Assembly (NCBI GenBank): GCA_029060755.1
Contig: JAIDTI010000024.1
Coordinates: 85,679 to 149,678, forward strand
Origin: Ruminococcus sp.
GTDB lineage: Bacteria > Bacillota > Clostridia > Oscillospirales > Ruminococcaceae
Length of the DNA stretch: 64,000 nucleotides
Direction of reading: 5' to 3'
The translations under genes were made by a program, and so were the position numbers. Shown piece by piece: positions 25,009 through 33,243 of this stretch. Each line of letters starts with the position of its first letter. Within the stretch, counting starts at the first letter, position 1. The notes beneath the pieces were generated by a model. The model made no database searches, was not told the DNA's origin, and saw only the letters and a list, made by a program, of their open reading frames with translations.

Positions 25009-26361
25009 CTATATTTTTCTGCCCACAACAGCCCAGTTCATAGCATCAGTAATTTCAACGTCCACGAACTGCCCAATAAGTGACTTGTCGCCCTCAAACT
25101 CAACTATAATAAACTCATTGCTTTTGCCTGAAACATAACCCTCACGCTTTTTGGAAATATCGTCCACAAGCACACGCATTTTTTTTCCGATAAAACGCTT
25201 GTAATTTTCAGACGATATTTCACGCTGTACTTCCAAAAGCTTTCTCATACGCTGACTTTTTACCTCATCGGACGTGAAATCATACATTTCAGAAGCTTTT
25301 GTACCTGTACGCTTTGAGTAAATGAACGAATAAATATTATCGTACTTCACACGCTTTATTATGTCCAGAGTTGCCTGAAAATCGTCGTCTGTTTCGTTCG
25401 GAAATCCGACAATCAAATCAGTTGTAAGCGAAAATTCAGAGTCTTTACTGCGGATATAGTCCACGATTTCAAGATATTTTTCAGCTGTATATCTTCTGTT
25501 CATGCGTTGCAGTACGTCACTGCTTCCACTCTGCAAAGGCAAGTGCAGATGCTTTGCAACCTTATCGCACTCAAAAATAGTATCAATTAATTCTTTTGAT
25601 GCATCTTTCGGGTGAGACGACATGAATCTGATTATGAAATCTCCGTCAATGTCATTGACTGCCCTTAAAAGTTTCAGGAATGAGTTTGTCTCACATGAAT
25701 CATTTCCATAGGAATTGACATTCTGACCAAGAAGCATTATTTCCTTATAACCGTTCTGCACAAGTCCTTTTACCTCTGCAACAATATTATCTGCTTTCCG
25801 ACTGCGTTCACGTCCACGGACATACGGTACAATGCAGTATGTGCAGAAATTGTTACAGCCGAACATTATTGGTACACTTGCCTTGAAACTGCTGTCCCTC
25901 ACTTGTTCCGCAACTGCTGAAAAGTCATCATATTCAGATATATCAACACCGAATTTCTGACCGTTCAGGCAATCAAGCAACAATTTCGGAATACTGCTCA
26001 ATGCGGAAGTACCTACAACAAAATCTACCTGCGGATATGATTTCTTTATTTTTTCTGCAATATGACTTTGTGCTGTCATACAGCCTGCTATGCCGATTAT
26101 AAGAGACGGCTTAGCTTCTTTCAGCTTTTTCATACTTCCGACAATGCCGAAAACTCTGTCCTCTGCATTTTCACGTACTGCACAGGTATTAAGTATAATC
26201 AGGTCTGCTTTTGTTTCGTCATCAGTAAATTCGTAACCGGCATTTTTGAGTAGCCCTTTTATTTTTTCGCCGTCTGATATATTGAGTTGACAGCCGAAAC
26301 TTCTCACATATGCAAGCTTTGAATCACCGATTATATTTCTTATTTTACTTAATATATCAAT
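25009..26361 (-). CDS. miaB: tRNA-2-methylthio-N6-dimethylallyladenosine synthase
   Basis: About 450 residues: the N-terminal UPF0004 domain with RSFGCQLN and two further cluster cysteines (NTCAVRENAEDR, GCMTAQ), the radical-SAM site CNNFCTYCIVPYVRGRERSR, and a C-terminal TRAM domain. It adds the methylthio group to i6A37 of tRNA, after MiaA. The start is unusual. The frame opens with TTG at 26403, but the promoter -10 lies over that point. The AAGGAG site at about 26366 is followed in frame only by ATT (26361), 4 bases on, and ATA (26355). I place the start at ATT, giving a normal N-terminus (xDILSKIRN). Confidence 0.92.
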   Translation of the reverse strand: MDILSKIRNIIGDSKLAYVRSFGCQLNISDGEKIKGLLKNAGYEFTDDETKADLIILNTCAVRENAEDRVFGIVGSMKKLKEAKPSLIIGIAGCMTAQSHIAEKIKKSYPQVDFVVGTSALSSIPKLLLDCLNGQKFGVDISEYDDFSAVAEQVRDSSFKASVPIMFGCNNFCTYCIVPYVRGRERSRKADNIVAEVKGLVQNGYKEIMLLGQNVNSYGNDSCETNSFLKLLRAVNDIDGDFIIRFMSSHPKDASKELIDTIFECDKVAKHLHLPLQSGSSDVLQRMNRRYTAEKYLEIVDYIRSKDSEFSLTTDLIVGFPNETDDDFQATLDIIKRVKYDNIYSFIYSKRTGTKASEMYDFTSDEVKSQRMRKLLEVQREISSENYKRFIGKKMRVLVDDISKKREGYVSGKSNEFIIVEFEGDKSLIGQFVDVEITDAMNWAVVGRKI

Positions 26362-26391
26362 ACATCTCCTTAATTTTATAGTGACTATATA

Positions 26392-26420
26392 ATTATAGCA
26401 CAATTTAATGATATATGCAA
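26392..26420 (-). promoter_or_regulatory. Promoter of the miaB-lipoprotein-mutS cluster
   Basis: On the minus strand: TTGCAT, 17 bases, TATAAT. Transcription should begin near 26385, about 20 bases before the AAGGAG site. The promoter is divergent from the thiamine promoter 21 bp away. Confidence 0.7.
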
Positions 26421-26440
26421 GTAAATTTTAACACAAGCTA

Positions 26441-26469
26441 TTGACAAATCAGAAATATCATGTTATAAT
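26441..26469 (+). promoter_or_regulatory. Promoter of the thiamine operon
   Basis: Perfect consensus: TTGACA, 17-base spacer, TATAAT. It lies immediately before the TPP riboswitch. Confidence 0.88.
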
Positions 26470-26480
26470 GTAAAAAATAA

Positions 26481-26566
26481 ACAAGGGAGCTTGTAAACAG
26501 GCTGAGAGGGAAGTGTGACTTCCGACCTATTGAACCTGATTTGGATAATGCCAACGTAGGAACGAA
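26481..26566 (+). promoter_or_regulatory. TPP riboswitch (THI element)
   Basis: The conserved cores are present in order: GGGAGC, then ACAGGCTGAGAGGG, a variable P3-side hairpin (GGAAGTGTGACTTCC), GACCTATTGAACCTGAT, and GGATAATGCCAACGTAGGAA. These are the pyrimidine- and pyrophosphate-sensing elements of the aptamer. With the terminator just downstream it should stop transcription when thiamine diphosphate is plentiful. Confidence 0.96.
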
Positions 26567-26581
26567 TAATGCTTTTTATCG

Positions 26582-26607
26582 GAGTCTGCGTTTGCGGACT
26601 CTTTTTT
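26582..26607 (+). terminator. Terminator controlled by the TPP riboswitch
   Basis: An 8-bp stem, GAGTCTGC / GCGGACTC (one G-U pair), with a GTTT-type loop and a run of six T. It lies 20 bases before the thiS start codon, so it would cut off the operon in the ligand-bound state. Confidence 0.85.
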
Positions 26608-26627
26608 GTATTGAGGAGGGCTGAAAA

Positions 26628-26822
26628 ATGATAAAGATAAACGGCGAAAAAGTTAATGCAGACGGAAAAAATATATCAGCGATTCTTGCTGATATGGGGT
26701 ATTCTGAAAAGCATGTAGCTGTTGAACTCAATAAACAGATTGTGCCTAAAGCAGAGTATGATACAACATTTGTCTGCGACGGTGATAATCTGGAAATTGT
26801 ACGTTTTGTCGGAGGTGGCTGA
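26628..26822 (+). CDS. thiS: Sulfur carrier protein ThiS
   Basis: 64 residues with a beta-grasp fold and the obligatory C-terminal Gly-Gly (VRFVGGG). ThiF activates the terminal carboxylate, and ThiG receives the sulfur for the thiazole ring. It is the first gene after the riboswitch, with GAGGAGGGC before the ATG. Its stop overlaps the thiF start (TGATG). Confidence 0.93.
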   Translation: MIKINGEKVNADGKNISAILADMGYSEKHVAVELNKQIVPKAEYDTTFVCDGDNLEIVRFVGGG

Positions 26823-27460
26823 TGAGTATACCAACAAAAGAGGAAATATATAATGCACTTGCTGAACGTCATGGAGCAGAATTGCAGAAAAGACTGTCAG
26901 AATCATCTGTTGCAGTATGCGGAATCGGCGGACTTGGCTCAAATATTGCAATATCACTTGCAAGAGCAGGAGTGGGAAAAATTCATATAATTGATTTTGA
27001 TAGGGTTGATATATCAAACATAAACCGACAGCAGTATTTTATGGAACAGATTGGACAATACAAAACAGATGCGTTATACGATACACTGAAAAAAATATCG
27101 CCATACTGCAATGTGCAGACGGATTGTATAAGACTTACAGAAAGCAATATTCCTGATATTCTGAAAGATGATGACATTATCTGTGAATCGTTTGATAATG
27201 CGGATTCAAAGGCAGAACTTGTAAACTGTGTGCTTGAGAAGATGCCCGAAAAATACATTGTATCAGCTTCGGGAATGGCAGGAATGTACTCTACCAATGC
27301 GATAAAAACCCGTCGTATTACAAATAAATTCTATATCTGCGGAGACGGTGCAAGCGACGTTGCAGACGGTATGGGACTTGTTTCGTCTCGTGTAATAGTT
27401 TGTGCAGGACATCAAGCACACATGATAATTAAAATTATAAACAAAGATTTTGAAGTTTAG
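26822..27460 (+). CDS. thiF: ThiS adenylyltransferase ThiF
   Basis: 212 residues of the short clostridial ThiF type. It has the nucleotide loop GIGGLGSNIAISLARAGVG, the DFDRVDISNINRQQY block and DIICESFDNADSKAELV. It adenylates the C-terminus of ThiS. It lacks the usual C-terminal zinc-ribbon CxxC pair of E1-like enzymes, as short ThiF forms do. GGAGGTGG precedes the start, inside thiS. Confidence 0.92.
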   Translation: MSIPTKEEIYNALAERHGAELQKRLSESSVAVCGIGGLGSNIAISLARAGVGKIHIIDFDRVDISNINRQQYFMEQIGQYKTDALYDTLKKISPYCNVQTDCIRLTESNIPDILKDDDIICESFDNADSKAELVNCVLEKMPEKYIVSASGMAGMYSTNAIKTRRITNKFYICGDGASDVADGMGLVSSRVIVCAGHQAHMIIKIINKDFEV

Positions 27461-27472
27461 GAGATGCTGAAA

Positions 27473-28240
27473 ATGAATGATAAACTTATTTTAGGCGGAC
27501 ATGAATTTAATTCACGTTTTATTCTTGGTTCGGGAAAATATTCGCTTAAACTTATTGAAGCAGCTGTTAAATATGCAGGTGCAGAGATAATAACACTTGC
27601 TGTACGCCGTGCAAATACGGCAGAAAGTGAGAATATACTCGACTATATTCCCGACGGCATTACATTATTGCCGAACACATCGGGAGCAAGAAATGCAGAT
27701 GAGGCGGTAAGAATAGCACGTCTTGCCCGTGAACTTGGCTGCGGTGATTTTGTCAAGATTGAGATTATGAGAGATACAAAGTATCTTCTTCCCGATAATG
27801 CAGAAACTGTAAAAGCTACAGAGATTCTTGCAAAAGAGGGATTTGTTGTAATGCCATATATGTACCCTGATTTGAATACAGCAAGAGACCTTGTTAATGC
27901 TGGTGCAGCATCAGTAATGCCACTTGCATCTCCAATCGGCTCAAATAAAGGACTTGCAACAAAGGATTTCATACAGATTCTTATTGATGAAATTGATTTG
28001 CCGATTATTGTTGATGCAGGTATAGGCAGACCGTCACAGGCTTGTGAAGCTATGGAAATGGGTGCGGCGGCTGTAATGTCAAATACTGCGCTTGCAACAG
28101 CAGGCGATTTGCCCGTTATGGCAGAAGCTTTCAGACAGGCAGTTGAAGCAGGCAGAAAAGCATATTTATCAGGCTTAGGACGTGTTCTCACTCGTGGAGC
28201 GTCTCCTTCTGATAGCCTTACAGGTTTTCTGCATGATTGA
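27473..28240 (+). CDS. thiG: Thiazole synthase ThiG
   Basis: 255 residues, TIM barrel. Visible blocks are [44 protein letters not shown] (the Lys forming the imine with deoxyxylulose phosphate), [15 protein letters not shown] and [15 protein letters not shown]. With ThiS-thiocarboxylate and the glycine imine from ThiH it makes the thiazole phosphate. ATG 27473 is nine bases from AGGAG; an in-frame ATG three codons earlier is too close to it. Confidence 0.95.
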   Translation: MNDKLILGGHEFNSRFILGSGKYSLKLIEAAVKYAGAEIITLAVRRANTAESENILDYIPDGITLLPNTSGARNADEAVRIARLARELGCGDFVKIEIMRDTKYLLPDNAETVKATEILAKEGFVVMPYMYPDLNTARDLVNAGAASVMPLASPIGSNKGLATKDFIQILIDEIDLPIIVDAGIGRPSQACEAMEMGAAAVMSNTALATAGDLPVMAEAFRQAVEAGRKAYLSGLGRVLTRGASPSDSLTGFLHD

Positions 28241-28249
28241 GGTGTTTGT

Positions 28250-28627
28250 ATGAAATGCAAGGATTGTGAAAAATATATGCCTACAGCAGAAAAAAGTCAG
28301 GATGTTTGTAGTCTGTCGGCAAGCTGGTTTCCGATAAAATCAGAAGATGACTGCCATTATATTTCTTTTGAGGAATTAAAATGCAAGGATTGCTCACGTT
28401 TCGGCAATGATTTTGCTTGCTATACGGTTGATGAAAACGACAGTGCAGAGGATTGCATTGGCTTTATTGATATTCAGGGACAAAATATTTACAATGCTTT
28501 ATGGGACTGGTTTAAAAGAGGTATTTACAGCCGTGAAAAAGTAATGGAGCTTTGCAACAAATTTGAGAAGTCAGAGGAATACAGATTTTTCAAAAGTATG
28601 AATAGGGAGAGTGATTCAGGTGAATAA
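28250..28627 (+). CDS. Cys-rich protein of unknown function inside the thiamine operon
   Basis: 125 residues with two similar Cys modules: MKCKDC at the N-terminus followed by Cys at about 20 and 35, and LKCKDC at about 44-49 followed by Cys at about 58 and 71. Each looks like a zinc ribbon or metal-binding knuckle. A helical C-terminus (YNALWDWFKRGIYSREKVME) follows. It starts 9 bp after thiG behind GAGGTG and overlaps thiH, so it is made with the thiazole enzymes. The family is not recognised. Sulfur or metal handling for thiazole synthesis is a reasonable but untested idea. Confidence 0.85.
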   Translation: MKCKDCEKYMPTAEKSQDVCSLSASWFPIKSEDDCHYISFEELKCKDCSRFGNDFACYTVDENDSAEDCIGFIDIQGQNIYNALWDWFKRGIYSREKVMELCNKFEKSEEYRFFKSMNRESDSGE

Positions 28628-29873
28628 TAATTATTTTGTTGATTCAGACAAACTTTCTGAATCAGCACTTAAACGCAAGCACGAACTTGAAACAAATCCG
28701 TCCGCACGCACAAATCATATGGAATATATGAACGGTATGGAGAAAATCAGTTCTAATATTTATGATAAGGTTATATCTCAAATGCAGGAATATGACTATA
28801 ACAAGTACACTGTTTCAGATGTGAGACGTGCATTGGCACATGACACCTGCACAGTTGAGGACTTCAAAGCACTTTTATCACCTGCGGCTGAACCGTTTCT
28901 TGAAAAAATGGCAGAGAAAGCACGTCTTGAAACACAAAAGCATTTCGGAAATACAGTTTATCTTTTCACACCGCTTTATATTGCAAATTATTGTGAAAAT
29001 TACTGCGTATACTGCGGATTCAATTGCTATAATGATATTCGTCGTATGAAGCTTACAATGGAACAGATTGAGCATGAAATGCAGATAATCGCACAAAGCG
29101 GAATGGAGGAAATACTTATTCTGACTGGTGAAAGCCATACAGAATCAAGTGTTGAGTATATCGGGGAAGCGTGTAAACTTGCAAGAAAGTATTTTCGCCT
29201 TGTTGGTATTGAGATTTACCCTGTAAACACTGATGAATACAAATATCTGCATGAATGTGGTGTTGATTATGTTACAGTATTTCAGGAAACATACGACAGC
29301 AACCGCTATGAACAGTTGCATTTATTAGGACATAAGAGAGTATTTCCATACAGATTTGAAGCACAGGAACGTGCATTAATGGGCGGTATGCGTGGAATAG
29401 CGTGTTCTGCATTGTTAGGCTTGTCGGATTTCAGAAAAGATGCCTTTGCAAGCGCATTGCACGTATACTATTTACAAAGAAAATATCCGCACGCTGAAAT
29501 ATCGCTGTCATGTCCACGTCTGCGACCGATTATAAACAATGATGAAATAAATCCGCTTGATGCTCACGAAAAACAGCTTTGCCAGATACTTTGTGCATAC
29601 AGAATATTTCTGCCGTTCTGCGGGATTACTGTATCATCAAGAGAAAGTGAGAGTTTCCGCAATGGCATTGTAAAGATATGTGCAACCAAAGTATCAGCAG
29701 GAGTTTCAACAGGTATCGGTGACCACGAAAGCAAATATACAGGAAAGGAGAATGATTCAGCAGAGGGTGATGAACAGTTTGAGATAAACGACAGCAGAAG
29801 CCTTGATAAGATGTACAGCGATATGACTGATGAGGGCTTACAGCCTGTGCTGAACGATTATTTGTATGTTTAA
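28620..29873 (+). CDS. thiH: 2-iminoacetate (dehydroglycine) synthase ThiH
   Basis: 417 residues of a radical-SAM enzyme with the site CENYCVYCGFN (CxxxCxxC), a LTGES block, VTVFQETYDSNRYEQLH, MRGIACSALLGLSDFRKDAF and SLSCPRLRP. It cleaves tyrosine to give the glycine imine for ThiG, so the organism uses the anaerobic route rather than glycine oxidase ThiO. GTG at 28620 is the better-spaced start; a GTG three codons earlier abuts the GGGAG site. Confidence 0.93.
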   Translation: MNNNYFVDSDKLSESALKRKHELETNPSARTNHMEYMNGMEKISSNIYDKVISQMQEYDYNKYTVSDVRRALAHDTCTVEDFKALLSPAAEPFLEKMAEKARLETQKHFGNTVYLFTPLYIANYCENYCVYCGFNCYNDIRRMKLTMEQIEHEMQIIAQSGMEEILILTGESHTESSVEYIGEACKLARKYFRLVGIEIYPVNTDEYKYLHECGVDYVTVFQETYDSNRYEQLHLLGHKRVFPYRFEAQERALMGGMRGIACSALLGLSDFRKDAFASALHVYYLQRKYPHAEISLSCPRLRPIINNDEINPLDAHEKQLCQILCAYRIFLPFCGITVSSRESESFRNGIVKICATKVSAGVSTGIGDHESKYTGKENDSAEGDEQFEINDSRSLDKMYSDMTDEGLQPVLNDYLYV

Positions 29874-30465
29874 GATTATCTGTGTAACTGACAGAAAGTC
29901 CTGCAAAGAGGATTTTCTTACAAGAATTGAAAAAATTGCATCGGCAAAGCCTGACAGAATAATATTCCGTGACAAGAAATGCAGTGATGAGGGTTATACG
30001 AAATTTGCCTTTAAAGTTCTTGACATAAGCGATAAATATGATGTACCATGTAGTATATACTTTCACCCTGAAATTTTCAGCAATGTTCACATGACAATGC
30101 CGATGTTACAGCATTTTCCTTTGAGTGAAATGAATTTCTGCCATTTTATTGGTGCGTCTGTTCATTCAGTTGAGGAAGCTGTTGAAGCCGAAAACATGGG
30201 CGTTGATTACGTTATGGCAGGTCATATTTTTGCTACACAGTGCAAGCCTGATTTAGCTCCACGTGGACTTGATTTTCTGCGTGAAGTCTGTGAAAGCGTG
30301 AAAATACCTGTGTATGCAATAGGCGGAATCAATCCGCAGAATATATCACAGATTGCACAGTCAGGAGCGGACGGTGCTTGCATAATGAGTGGATTTATGG
30401 CTTGTGAAAATCCTGCTGAATATATAAAAGATTTAAGGAAAGGAGCTGAAATAAGTGAATTTTAG
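29866..30465 (+). CDS. tenI: TenI-like thiazole tautomerase
   Basis: 199 residues of the ThiE/TenI barrel family. It lacks the phosphate- and HMP-PP-binding QLREK of true ThiE but keeps the TenI-type signature AGHIFATQCKPDLAPRG, where the His of GHIF is the catalytic base in Bacillus TenI, and ends with AIGGINPQNI and GADGACIMSG. TenI converts the initial thiazole tautomer to the aromatic form. It overlaps thiH by 8 bp. A separate ThiE domain follows, which supports tautomerase rather than coupling activity. Confidence 0.78.
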   Translation: MFKIICVTDRKSCKEDFLTRIEKIASAKPDRIIFRDKKCSDEGYTKFAFKVLDISDKYDVPCSIYFHPEIFSNVHMTMPMLQHFPLSEMNFCHFIGASVHSVEEAVEAENMGVDYVMAGHIFATQCKPDLAPRGLDFLREVCESVKIPVYAIGGINPQNISQIAQSGADGACIMSGFMACENPAEYIKDLRKGAEISEF

Positions 30466-31873
30466 TCCTGACGAACTTAATATTTATGCGATAACTGACA
30501 GCGAATGTTTAAAGGGTAAGGATATGAAGTTGCAGGTTGAACTTGCAATACAGGGCGGTGCAACCATGATACAGCTCCGTGAAAAAAATATCAGTACAGA
30601 AGAACTTGCAAAAATCGCAGGAGAACTTGTCCCGATATGCCATAAGCACGGAGTAAAACTCATAGTAAATGACGACTGGAAAGCGGCAAGATTAAGCGGT
30701 GCGGACGGTGTACACGTCGGACTGGAAGATGAATCTGTAGCAAAAATACGTGCCAATACTGATACAGCTTTTATTGTAGGTGCAACTGCAAAAACAGTGG
30801 AGCAGGCAAGAAAAGCTGAAAAACAAGGTGCAAGCTATATCGGAGTGGGAGCTGTTTTTCCGTCTCCGACAAAGAAAAACGCTATAAGAATTACTCCTGA
30901 TGAACTCCGTGAGATATGCAGGAGTGTAAAAATTCCGGCAGTTGCAATAGGCGGTATTACCAAAGAAAACGTGTGGGAAATCAGAGGGTGTGGAAACAGA
31001 GGTATTGCAGTAGTATCGGCAGTTTTCGGTGCGGATAATCCTTATACAGCCACAAAGGAACTTGCTGAAACGTGGAGAAAGGTATACCGAACACATACAG
31101 CCCTTACTATAGCAGGCAGTGACTGTTCGGGCGGAGCAGGCATACAGGCTGATATAAAAACAATGCAGGCAAACAATGTTTATGCTATGAGTGCAATAAC
31201 TGCACTTACTGCACAGAATACAACGGGTGTAACAGGCATACATGAAGTACCTGCTGAATTTGTTGCACAGCAAATTGACATGATTTTCAGCGATATACGT
31301 CCCGACGCAGTAAAAATCGGTATGATTTCAAATGCTGATATAGCAGAAGTGATTGCCGACAGACTGAAATACTGGAAAGCTGAAAATATAGTTGTTGACC
31401 CTGTGGCAGTTGCAACAAGTGGTGCGGATTTGAGCAGTAAATCAGCTTATGAGGCAGTAAAAAAACTGCTATTCCCGATTGCGACACTTGTAACACCCAA
31501 TATTCCCGAAGCGGAGCTTATAACAGGCGTAAAAATCAATAATTTGAAAGATATGTATGAATCTGCGAAAATTATTGCTGAAAAGTATGGCTGTAATGTA
31601 CTTTGCAAAGGCGGTCACCTTAAAGACAGTGCAGACGACCTGCTTTACAGAAACAATGGGAAGTACAGATTTTTTGAGGGCAAAAAAATTGATAATCCCA
31701 ATACACATGGAACAGGCTGTACGCTGTCAAGTGCAATTACGGCTAATCTTGCAAAGCGTTATATATGCGAAATAGCTGTTATGTATGCAAAGCAGTATAT
31801 AAACAGTACTTTGTTGTCGCATATTAATTTAGGCAAGGGCAATGGACCGTTGAATCATGAATTTTGCAGATAA
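30455..31873 (+). CDS. thiED: Bifunctional thiamine-phosphate synthase / HMP(-P) kinase (ThiE-ThiD fusion)
   Basis: 472 residues. Residues 1-205 are Thi[47 protein letters not shown] and AIGGI. Residues 212-472 are Thi[53 protein letters not shown] and [10 protein letters not shown]. The fusion joins the last two HMP steps with coupling to thiazole phosphate. It starts with GTG behind AAGGAG, 11 bp inside tenI. Confidence 0.95.
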   Translation: MNFSPDELNIYAITDSECLKGKDMKLQVELAIQGGATMIQLREKNISTEELAKIAGELVPICHKHGVKLIVNDDWKAARLSGADGVHVGLEDESVAKIRANTDTAFIVGATAKTVEQARKAEKQGASYIGVGAVFPSPTKKNAIRITPDELREICRSVKIPAVAIGGITKENVWEIRGCGNRGIAVVSAVFGADNPYTATKELAETWRKVYRTHTALTIAGSDCSGGAGIQADIKTMQANNVYAMSAITALTAQNTTGVTGIHEVPAEFVAQQIDMIFSDIRPDAVKIGMISNADIAEVIADRLKYWKAENIVVDPVAVATSGADLSSKSAYEAVKKLLFPIATLVTPNIPEAELITGVKINNLKDMYESAKIIAEKYGCNVLCKGGHLKDSADDLLYRNNGKYRFFEGKKIDNPNTHGTGCTLSSAITANLAKRYICEIAVMYAKQYINSTLLSHINLGKGNGPLNHEFCR

Positions 31874-31890
31874 ATGAAAGGAAAAAAGAT

Positions 31891-33204
31891 ATGAGAAATT
31901 ACAGTACACAAATGGAGGCGGCAAAAAAAGGTATTATTACTCCAGAAATGAAAATTGTTACACAGAAAGAATACATCAGTGAACAGGAATTGTGCGGACT
32001 TGTTGCAAAAGGTGAAGTATGTATACCATGCAATATCAATCACAAGTCGATTTCACCGGAGGGAATCGGGACAAAGATGCGTACTAAAATCAATGTGAAT
32101 CTTGGTATTTCAGGAGACTGCAACAACTATGATAATGAGATGAAAAAAGTTGATATGGCTATAAAATACGGTGCGGAAGCTATCATGGATTTGAGCAACT
32201 ATGGTAAGACGAATACTTTCCGTACACAGCTTATTGAAAAATCTCCCGCAATGATTGGTACAGTTCCTATGTATGATGCTATCGGCTATCTTGAAAAGGA
32301 CTTGCTTGAAATTACAGCAGAGGATTTCCTGAAAGTAGTCCGTGCGCACGCTGAAAATGGTGTTGACTTCATGACAATTCATGCAGGAATAAACAAGCGT
32401 ACTATTGAAGCGTTTATGCGTGACAAGCGTAAAATGAATATAGTATCTCGTGGCGGCTCACTTCTTTTTGCGTGGATTATGATGACTGGCAATGAAAATC
32501 CGTTTTATGAGTATTATGATGATGTACTTGATATACTTCGTGAATATGATGTGACAATAAGTCTTGGTGATGCACTCCGTCCAGGCTGTATTAATGATTC
32601 AACAGATGCAGGACAGATTTGTGAACTTATTGAGCTGGGAGCATTGACTGAAAGAGCATGGGCGAAAGATGTGCAGGTAATGGTTGAAGGTCCGGGGCAT
32701 ATGGCAATGAATGAAATAGCTGCTAATATGAAATTGCAGAAACGCATCTGCCACAATGCACCATTCTATGTTCTCGGACCTCTTGTAACTGATATAGCAC
32801 CGGGATATGACCATATCACATCAGCAATAGGCGGAGCAATTGCGGCGGCAAGCGGAGCAGATTTTCTTTGTTATGTTACACCTGCTGAACATCTTAGACT
32901 ACCTGATATTGATGATGTAAAAGAGGGTATTATGGCAAGTAAGATTGCGGCTCATGCGGCTGATATTTCAAAGGGTGTACCTCATGCAACTGATGCTGAT
33001 AATGCAATGGCAGAGGCACGTCATGAAGTTGACTGGGAAAAGATATTCAGTATTGCAATTGACCCCGATAAAGCAAGAGCATATTTTGAGAGTACACCGC
33101 CGTCAGACCGCCATACCTGTTCAATGTGCGGAAAAATGTGTGCTGTCCGTACAACAAATAAGATTTTAAATGGTGAAAAGGTTGACTTCTGCACGGAAAA
33201 GTGA
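31891..33204 (+). CDS. thiC: Phosphomethylpyrimidine synthase ThiC
   Basis: About 437 residues of this radical-SAM-type enzyme, which turns aminoimidazole ribotide into HMP phosphate. Signs are [15 protein letters not shown], the [10 protein letters not shown] block, [27 protein letters not shown] and the C-terminal cluster site CSMCGKMC. It is the last thi gene. The start at 31891 follows AAAGGAAA; the frame is open nine codons further up. The promoter of the next gene lies within its final codons. Confidence 0.96.
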   Translation: MRNYSTQMEAAKKGIITPEMKIVTQKEYISEQELCGLVAKGEVCIPCNINHKSISPEGIGTKMRTKINVNLGISGDCNNYDNEMKKVDMAIKYGAEAIMDLSNYGKTNTFRTQLIEKSPAMIGTVPMYDAIGYLEKDLLEITAEDFLKVVRAHAENGVDFMTIHAGINKRTIEAFMRDKRKMNIVSRGGSLLFAWIMMTGNENPFYEYYDDVLDILREYDVTISLGDALRPGCINDSTDAGQICELIELGALTERAWAKDVQVMVEGPGHMAMNEIAANMKLQKRICHNAPFYVLGPLVTDIAPGYDHITSAIGGAIAAASGADFLCYVTPAEHLRLPDIDDVKEGIMASKIAAHAADISKGVPHATDADNAMAEARHEVDWEKIFSIAIDPDKARAYFESTPPSDRHTCSMCGKMCAVRTTNKILNGEKVDFCTEK

Positions 33205-33210
33205 TATAAT
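33182..33210 (+). promoter_or_regulatory. Promoter inside the 3' end of thiC
   Basis: TTGACT, 17 bases, TATAAT; the -10 begins at the base after the thiC stop. It lies 34 bp before the esterase start and would free that gene from riboswitch control. Confidence 0.78.
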
Positions 33211-33243
33211 ATGATTAATAAATCTGAATGGAGGTTATTAATC

